Source: Candidatus Omnitrophica bacterium CG1_02_40_15 (GTDB lineage: Bacteria > Omnitrophota > Gorgyraeia > Gorgyraeales > Gorgyraeaceae). From it: a stretch of DNA of 35,115 nt. The translations under genes were made by a program, and so were the position numbers. Below the pieces are notes generated by a model that searched no databases, was not told the DNA's origin, and worked only from the letters and a program-made list of their open reading frames with translations. Each line of letters starts with the position of its first letter. Position 1 is the stretch's first letter. Of this stretch, positions 31,181 to 35,115 are shown one piece after another. The stretch lies in the NCBI GenBank assembly GCA_001871815.1, contig MNVP01000085.1:1-35115 (forward strand), in the 5' to 3' direction.

Positions 31181-32623
31181 TCATGCTTCTGGTTTTAATT
31201 GCGGGAACAAAATCACATCCCGTATAGACGGCTGGTTTGCAAAAAGCATTACCATCCTGTCTATCCCTATACCAAGCCCGCCCGCGGGCGGCATTCCGTA
31301 TTCCATGGCCCTTACAAAATCCTCATCTATTTTCTTTACGCCTTCCTGGCCCACTAACTGTTCTTCAAATCTTTTTTTCTGCTCTATTGGGTCATTGAGC
31401 TCTGAATAAGCGTTTGCAATCTCCATGCCTCCCATGAAAAGTTCAAATCTGTCTGTTAAAAGAGGATTGTCTTTTTTCCTTTTTGCGAGAGGGCATAACT
31501 CTGCGAATAAGTCTATTACAAAAATAGGCCTATCGCCTGTCTCAGGCTCAAGCATTTCTGTTATGATATTGGCTATCTGCGAACGTGTAATGTCCTTGGC
31601 TTTAAAATCCACGCCTTTAGCATGAAGCTTTTCGATCCATTCCTTGGAAGAGTCATCAGGGTTAATGTCAAATCTCTTTTTGATCTCTTCTGCAAATGAC
31701 CATCTCGGCCATGGCGGAGTCAAGTCTATAACCACATCTGCGAATTTTATCTTATTAGTCCCCAGGACTTCGTTCGCAACAAAATTAAAAATCTCTTCTG
31801 TAAGCTGCATCATGCCCTGGCAGTCAGAATAAGCTTCATATATTTCTATCATTGTAAATTCAGGATTATGCCTTATTGAAATGCCTTCGTTCCTGAAATT
31901 CCTATTAAGCTCATAAACTTTATCAAATCCGCCAACTAATAATCTTTTTAAATATAATTCCGGCGCAAGGCGCAGAAATAAATCAATACTAAGAGCATTA
32001 TGATGCGTCTTAAAAGGCTCTCCTGCTGCACCTCCTGCCATTGATTGCATCATAGGGGTTTCAACTTCCAAAAATCCCTTTTTATCTAAAAGCTCTCTTA
32101 TTTTTGAGATGATGCGGCTTCGAACCTGGAAAACCTTGCGCACATCTTCATTTACTATCAAATCCACATATCTCTGCCTGTATCTTGTATCCACATCTTT
32201 CAAGCCATGCCATTTTTCAGGTAAAGGCCTTAGGCCTTTGCTTAGAATTGTAATCTTTTCTGCGTTTATAGTTATCTCGCCAGTATGTGTTTTAAAAATC
32301 TTTCCCTCAACACCTAATATATCTCCTATATCTAGTCTTTTAAATATATTAGCATATATATCCTTGCTTATAATATCTGCCTTAATATATACCTGAATCC
32401 TGGAACTTGCGTCTCTTAAATCAAAAAAACTAGATTTCCCATGTTCTCTTAATGCAGTGATGCGGCCTGCTGTCTGGACAGAATCGCCTTCTTTGGCATT
32501 CTTAAGCATTGTTTCTATACTGCAATGCTTATCAAATCTTCTCCCATACGGCTCAATGCCTATCTCTTTGAGAGCATTTAACTTATCAATGCGTTGTTTC
32601 ATGAATTCATTCATCTCTTCCAT
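31181..32623 (-). CDS. lysS: Lysine-tRNA ligase (class II)
   Basis: Class II lysyl-tRNA synthetase of 480 residues. The N-terminal OB-fold domain (about 45-150) with VQTAGRITALREHGKSSFFDLRD is followed by the catalytic domain with motif 1 around FLEVETPMMQ, motif 2 RNFRNEGISIRHNPEFT, and motif 3 GLGIGIDRMVMLF. The ATG has GAAGGAT five bases upstream, itself part of a dispersed repeat. A strong sigma-70-like promoter lies 170-200 bases upstream, so lysS is the likely first gene of the leftward array. Confidence 0.97.
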   Translation of the reverse strand: MEEMNEFMKQRIDKLNALKEIGIEPYGRRFDKHCSIETMLKNAKEGDSVQTAGRITALREHGKSSFFDLRDASSRIQVYIKADIISKDIYANIFKRLDIGDILGVEGKIFKTHTGEITINAEKITILSKGLRPLPEKWHGLKDVDTRYRQRYVDLIVNEDVRKVFQVRSRIISKIRELLDKKGFLEVETPMMQSMAGGAAGEPFKTHHNALSIDLFLRLAPELYLKRLLVGGFDKVYELNRNFRNEGISIRHNPEFTMIEIYEAYSDCQGMMQLTEEIFNFVANEVLGTNKIKFADVVIDLTPPWPRWSFAEEIKKRFDINPDDSSKEWIEKLHAKGVDFKAKDITRSQIANIITEMLEPETGDRPIFVIDLFAELCPLAKRKKDNPLLTDRFELFMGGMEIANAYSELNDPIEQKKRFEEQLVGQEGVKKIDEDFVRAMEYGMPPAGGLGIGIDRMVMLFANQPSIRDVILFPQLKPEA

Positions 32624-32792
32624 AGAGATCCTTCGTCGCGGAGTTTACACTGAGCGAAGCGAATGTGCTCCTCAGGATGAGCAGCCGACATTACAAGAAA
32701 ATCGCTTTCAGCGATAACCCTAATATACGATTTTCAGTGGTTAGGAAAGTGTTTTATACTTTCCTATACCATAAAAACTCCTCAACTCCTCA

Positions 32793-32822
32793 ATTATATA
32801 TTATTATGCTATATAGTGTCAA
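32793..32822 (-). promoter_or_regulatory. Sigma-70-type promoter for lysS
   Basis: Minus strand: TTGACA (complement of 32817-32822), 18-base spacer, TATAAT (complement of 32793-32798). Both hexamers are perfect. Transcription would start around 32786. No comparably good promoter was noticed in the gaps downstream, so it could serve a long transcript. Confidence 0.85.
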
Positions 32823-32891
32823 TAGAAATAGGGTAAAAATAGGGCGAGATCCTTCAGATGCTCCTGTTCGTCGCATCTTCAGGATTAATTC

Positions 32892-32936
32892 GCACTTATC
32901 AGTTACGGATTTCAAAGAAACCCGTAACTGATGTGC
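32892..32936. repeat. Isolated family C-type end module upstream of lysS promoter
   Basis: GCACTTATCAGTTACGG and CCGTAACTGATGTGC pair around a TTTCAAAGAAA loop, flanked by AATTC and TCATT. The ends AATTCGCAC and GTGCTCATT correspond to the ends of the first hairpin of C1-C3 (TGCGCGAATT and AATGAGCAC). Confidence 0.75.
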
Positions 32937-32939
32937 TCA

Positions 32940-32979
32940 TTAAAAAACCGCGTAGGCACCACATACATCCTATGCGGTT
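32940..32979 (-). terminator. Intrinsic terminator of the toxin-antitoxin pair
   Basis: Minus strand: AACCGCATAGG stem, 12-base loop, CCTACGCGGTT, followed at once by a run of T (TTTTTT overlapping the stem end). It lies about 20 bases after the toxin stop. Confidence 0.8.
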
Positions 32980-33000
32980 AGAATAATTAGAATAATGGAT

Positions 33001-33252
33001 TTAACGATACGCCTCTTTCCTATGCTCAATTCTATATATAAAAATCTCTTTTATTTTATCATTTATTCTATACAAAACTTTATAATCCTCTATTTTAATA
33101 CGATACCCTTCTTCATTGCTAAGTTTGATAGCGCCATAGGGCCTTGGATTTTTAGAGAGATTGATAATTTCGTTTTTTATCTTAGCAAAAATCCTATCTT
33201 CCAGTTGGTCTAAGTCTTTTTGAGCATGAGGAATTATTTTTATTTTATACAT
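33001..33252 (-). CDS. RelE/ParE-family toxin
   Basis: 83 residues with the RelE/ParE pattern: N-terminal YKIKIIPHAQKDLDQL, a central NPRPYGAIKL, EGYRIKIEDYKVLYRIND and C-terminal IYRIEHRKEAYR. RelE members of this type cut mRNA on the ribosome; ParE members inhibit gyrase. The RIKIEDYKVLYRI...HRKEAY pattern is the RelE-like form but sequence alone is not decisive. The start overlaps the antitoxin stop by one base (TAATG). An intrinsic terminator follows. Confidence 0.9.
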   Translation of the reverse strand: MYKIKIIPHAQKDLDQLEDRIFAKIKNEIINLSKNPRPYGAIKLSNEEGYRIKIEDYKVLYRINDKIKEIFIYRIEHRKEAYR

Positions 33253-33479
33253 TAACCTGTTCTTTTCTTCAGATATGCCTCAAAACTAATAGCATTGTCT
33301 TCCTGGGAATGTAGATCCTTAAAATCAAGCAAGTCCTCCTTAAGCTCTTCTTTTTCCAATTTCTCGCGCAATGCCTTTTCTACAAAAAAACCCTGCTTCA
33401 AGCCATGCCCTATACAATATTCTTTCACTTTATTTATAAGGCGAGGATCTACTTTTACTGCATAAGATATCTTATTCAT
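33252..33479 (-). CDS. Antitoxin partner of the RelE-type toxin
   Basis: 75 residues from ATG 33479, which has GGAGGG seven or so bases upstream; the upstream in-frame ATG at 33509 is inside the promoter. The N-terminus (ISYAVKVDPRLINKVKEYC) suggests a ribbon-helix-helix DNA-binding fold, followed by an acidic, helical C-terminal part (EKEELKEDLLDFKDLHSQED) of the kind that wraps a toxin. The subfamily is not recognised. It probably represses its own promoter at 33500-33528. Confidence 0.8.
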   Translation of the reverse strand: MNKISYAVKVDPRLINKVKEYCIGHGLKQGFFVEKALREKLEKEELKEDLLDFKDLHSQEDNAISFEAYLKKRTG

Positions 33480-33499
33480 ATTCTTATCCCTCCTTTTAA

Positions 33500-33528
33500 A
33501 ATATATCACATCCTATTATTCATGTCAA
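33500..33528 (-). promoter_or_regulatory. Promoter of the toxin-antitoxin pair
   Basis: Minus strand TTGACA (33523-33528), 17-base spacer, TATATT (33500-33505). The start of transcription would fall about 10-15 bases before the antitoxin ATG's Shine-Dalgarno. Confidence 0.85.
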
Positions 33529-33683
33529 GAAATAAGTTTAAAAAAGTAAACTTTTGTTTTAACCGCGTAGGTCGAGAATAGGATTTAGCATTGTTTTACT
33601 CTGCATGGGCACTGTTTGGGCACTAGAATAATGGGCTTCTAACCTGGCAAATCTAACCAGGTTAGAAGTGAAAGAAAAGGCTA
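33529..33683. other. Gap with direct-repeat copy and hairpin
   Basis: Contains AACCGCGTAGG (33561-33571), an 11-bp match to 32946-32956 on the other side of the toxin-antitoxin pair; two TGGGCAC copies near 33606-33622; and a hairpin CTTCTAACCTGG (33636-33647) / CCAGGTTAGAAG (33657-33668) 15 bases after the phosphatase stop. The hairpin may end the phosphatase transcript although no T-run follows it. Confidence 0.7.
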
Positions 33684-34196
33684 TTATATTTGGGTTCCAG
33701 TCTTCCTTTTGGTTCTGCGAGTATCATCTATGGGATGAGTATTTTGTATTTTTAAGACACATTCTGAAATAATAAGATAGAGAATCTGGTATGCATGTTC
33801 AGTAACCCTATTTTCAAATCTAACATATGCTTCGCGGCCTACGCCATCTGTATTTAAATTTTGGCCTTGCACAACCATCCTGACTTTCTGTCTGCCGCTA
33901 TGGTCAAAAGGGAATTTATCCTGAACTGTTTTCATCTGGCCTTCTGTCATTGTTAGGATCAGGTCTGCTATTGGAATGCCCTCAGGAATCTCGTTAGGAA
34001 TATGCCCTGGTATAGATACATTAACATAATCGCTGGTTGAATCCAGCCCATAACTTTCAATTTCAAAATATGATCGTAAATCTTTTGGAATATACTCTTT
34101 AATAACAGCTGCAACAATAGGGCTTCTTTCTCTATTCTCATTGCATATAACCCAGATTGTAAAAAATGGTTCTTTAAGCCTGCTTCTGGAAATCAA
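33684..34196 (-). CDS. Low-molecular-weight protein tyrosine phosphatase-like protein, start uncertain
   Basis: The P-loop CNENRERSP fits the C-X5-R-S signature of low-molecular-weight phosphatases, placed after a beta strand (FFTIWVIC) as in the family, and ADLILTMTEGQMKTVQDKFP matches the helix following. The usual DP(F/Y)G aspartate loop is not intact; NTDGVGREAY may replace it. The frame has no ATG: TTG 34196 is the best in-frame start listed, and the frame remains open upstream to a stop near 34250. It may be initiated at TTG or have lost its true start when the IS3 element inserted next to it. Probable roles are phosphotyrosine control or arsenate reductase-like chemistry; neither is proven. 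Confidence 0.65.
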   Translation of the reverse strand: MISRSRLKEPFFTIWVICNENRERSPIVAAVIKEYIPKDLRSYFEIESYGLDSTSDYVNVSIPGHIPNEIPEGIPIADLILTMTEGQMKTVQDKFPFDHSGRQKVRMVVQGQNLNTDGVGREAYVRFENRVTEHAYQILYLIISECVLKIQNTHPIDDTRRTKRKTGTQI

Positions 34197-34323
34197 TGTC
34201 CTAAGCTGTGAAAATTTCTCTTCTAATGCTAACGCGGAAAATCTGCGATAATGTCATAAAAGGATAAAAGGAGTTGTGTTGAAATCCTCCCTCGTTTAGA
34301 ATAGAAAGGAAGGGGGAAATAAA

Positions 34324-34665
34324 ATGGAAGGATTAGGCACAATAGATAATAATAGTATTGGGAGGCGGCGAAAAAAATTAACCGCCATGGAAAAATTCCA
34401 GCTATATCAGGAGACAAGCGCCAAGGATGCCCCTATCGGCGAAATACTGCGCAGGCATGGGCTTTATTCTTCAGAGCTTACCAAGATACGTAAACAGGTG
34501 GAAGAAGGCGCCCTTAAAGAGCTTGGGCGGAGAAGATACTCCAGGAAGCCTGAAACAGTATCGTATGAAGAGTATGCGAGGTTAAAAACAGAACTGTCCA
34601 ATAAAGAAAAAGCCCTTGCTCAGATGGGCGAGGAGTATCTTATTTTAAAAAAAAAGACGGATTAG
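34324..34665 (+). CDS. IS3-family transposase OrfA
   Basis: 113 residues with an N-terminal helix-turn-helix of the IS3 OrfA kind (KLTAMEKFQLYQET...GEILRRHGLYSSELTKIRKQ) and a C-terminal leucine-zipper-like helix (RLKTELSNKEKALAQMGEEYLIL). ATG 34324 follows AGGGGG. Its last codons run through the slippery sequence A AAA AAG at 34650-34656, and the TAG stop follows soon after, so a -1 shift gives an OrfAB fusion. Confidence 0.88.
   Translation: MEGLGTIDNNSIGRRRKKLTAMEKFQLYQETSAKDAPIGEILRRHGLYSSELTKIRKQVEEGALKELGRRRYSRKPETVSYEEYARLKTELSNKEKALAQMGEEYLILKKKTD
34650..34656 (+). other. -1 ribosomal frameshift site (A AAA AAG)
   Basis: The heptamer is exactly in register with the orfA frame (codons AAA 34651-34653, AAG 34654-34656). 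After slipping back one base the frame continues as the orfB transposase. This is the standard IS3 arrangement. Confidence 0.85.
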
Positions 34666-35115
34666 GCTTAAGAGGCGAGTTATCGTATAAAAAGATAACC
34701 GAATCCGCACAGAACGAGCTAATCAACATGATGAAGAGCTTGAAAGAATTAACAATACAAAAAGGATGCGAGGTCTTAAGGCTTAAGGTAAGGCGCTATT
34801 ACCGCTGGTGTAACAAAAAGCCTGTTATGAAGAAAATAGCATGGAACAAGATAACCCCGGATGAAGAAGACGCTATTCTTAAAGCCGCCAAAGACGAATC
34901 CCTGTCTGATTTTAGGGCGGCTGAGCTTATGGTATACGGCCATGAGAGTAAGGAGTTTTACTCTAGCGTCTCAACTATCCAGCGAGTATTAAAAAGAAAT
35001 GAACTACAGGCTCCTTACGATATACCCAGAAGAAAACGCCCTAAAAAGCCTGATATCAGGCATCTCATGAGTGAGCCCAAGAGAATCTTCAGCTATGACG
35101 CAACAGACTTTTACC
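34653..35115 (+). CDS. IS3-family transposase OrfB (DDE), partial
   Basis: Read in the -1 frame relative to orfA, the sequence runs without a stop to the window edge: helix-turn-helix region (ELTIQKGCEVLRLKVRRYYRW), the HTH_21-like part (DFRAAELMVYGHE...STIQRVLKRNELQAPY) and the start of the integrase core with the first catalytic aspartate in FSYDATDFY. The second Asp and the Glu lie outside. There is no good separate start, so it is probably made only as the OrfAB fusion. Confidence 0.85.

Larger units (their letters stand above)
32624..33000. other. Gap between lysS and the toxin gene: leader, promoter, hairpins, terminator
   Basis: No gene is visible. Reading leftward from the toxin end: an intrinsic terminator (32940-32979), a palindrome with family C-type ends (32892-32936), an ATCCTTCAGATGC/GCATCTTCAGGAT stem (32849-32885), the lysS promoter (32793-32822), then a leader of about 160 bases with stems AGGAAAGT/ACTTTCCT (32743-32765) and GAAAATCG/CGATTTTC (32697-32735). 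Confidence 0.75.
34260..35115 (+). mobile_element. IS3-family insertion sequence, right side cut by window edge
   Basis: orfA and a frameshifted orfB on the plus strand, the only plus-strand genes. The left end is not resolved; it lies between about 34200 and 34320. A weak promoter (TTGTGT 34274-34279, 17 bases, TAGAAT 34297-34302) precedes orfA. The right end and inverted repeat are outside the window. Confidence 0.8.

Noticed and set aside
32624..32792. T-box or lysine riboswitch in the lysS leader
   Set aside because: The leader is short, contains dispersed repeat sequence, and shows no T-box motif or lysine-aptamer core that I can recognise.
235..32936. Gap palindromes as integron attC sites of a cassette array
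   Set aside because: Constant ends with variable inverted cores recall attC, but the genes are core housekeeping operons with overlaps, the expected RYYYAAC/GTTRRRY boxes are not seen, and no integrase is present.
33606..33622. Two TGGGCAC copies as a phage attachment site
   Set aside because: The copies are short and close together, with no tRNA end or integrase gene nearby.

Overview
The window is a nearly unbroken block of bacterial housekeeping genes, all on the minus strand, from lysS at about 32.6 kb down to greA at about 0.26 kb. An insertion sequence lies at each edge: the first 101 bases are the start of an IS30-type transposase, and the last 800 bases hold an IS3-type orfA/orfB pair on the plus strand. 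Base composition is moderately AT-rich. Outer-membrane lipid machinery (MlaE/F/D-like transporter, LolC/LolD, an AsmA-like exported protein) sits beside McsA-McsB-ClpC and RicT, which are best known from Firmicutes. I infer an uncultured Gram-negative-type lineage such as Omnitrophota or a relative. That placement is an inference, not a demonstrated assignment.

Layout in transcription order (right to left): a RelE-type toxin-antitoxin pair with its own promoter and terminator; a strong promoter for lysS; lolC, lolD; ilvE; mcsA, mcsB, clpC; the AsmA-like gene; mlaE, ruvC, ruvA, ruvB, mlaF, mlaD (the Holliday-junction genes sit inside the lipid-transport set); a PIN/TRAM membrane protein, ispD, ispF, cysS; tmk, holB, ricT, metG; a cysteine desulfurase; tatD; a CPBP protease; a DUF362 ferredoxin protein; mtnA; thiL; tsaE, tsaB; alr; greA. 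Several blocks (tmk-holB-ricT-metG, PIN/TRAM-ispD-ispF-cysS, ruvCAB, tsaE-tsaB, mcsAB-clpC) are arrangements known from many bacteria. No tRNA, rRNA or CRISPR array is visible.

The striking feature lies between the genes. Adjacent genes either overlap or nearly touch, or are separated by a repeat element that fills the gap almost exactly from one stop codon to the next start. At least five repeat families recur: (A) seven arrays of a degenerate 7-bp unit TAGCGNN, six of them folded back as hairpins; (B) two 7-bp-periodic palindromes with TAA in nearly every unit; (C) three modular elements with constant ends, a constant central hairpin and variable palindromic cores, plus one isolated module; (D) three intergenic copies of an element bounded by TTCTCGACT and AGTCGAGAA; (E) two GCGGAA-rich hairpins with different cores. 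Further single palindromes occur. Because 7 is not a multiple of 3, a TAG- or TAA-containing heptad array puts stops in all three frames, and several genes take their stop codon from a repeat.

Related repeats also sit in frame inside genes: family D in mtnA, two palindromes in tsaB, and different 7-bp arrays in lolD and cysS. This resembles Rickettsia palindromic elements combined with cyanobacterial heptamer repeats (STRRs), and it is the observation most worth following up.
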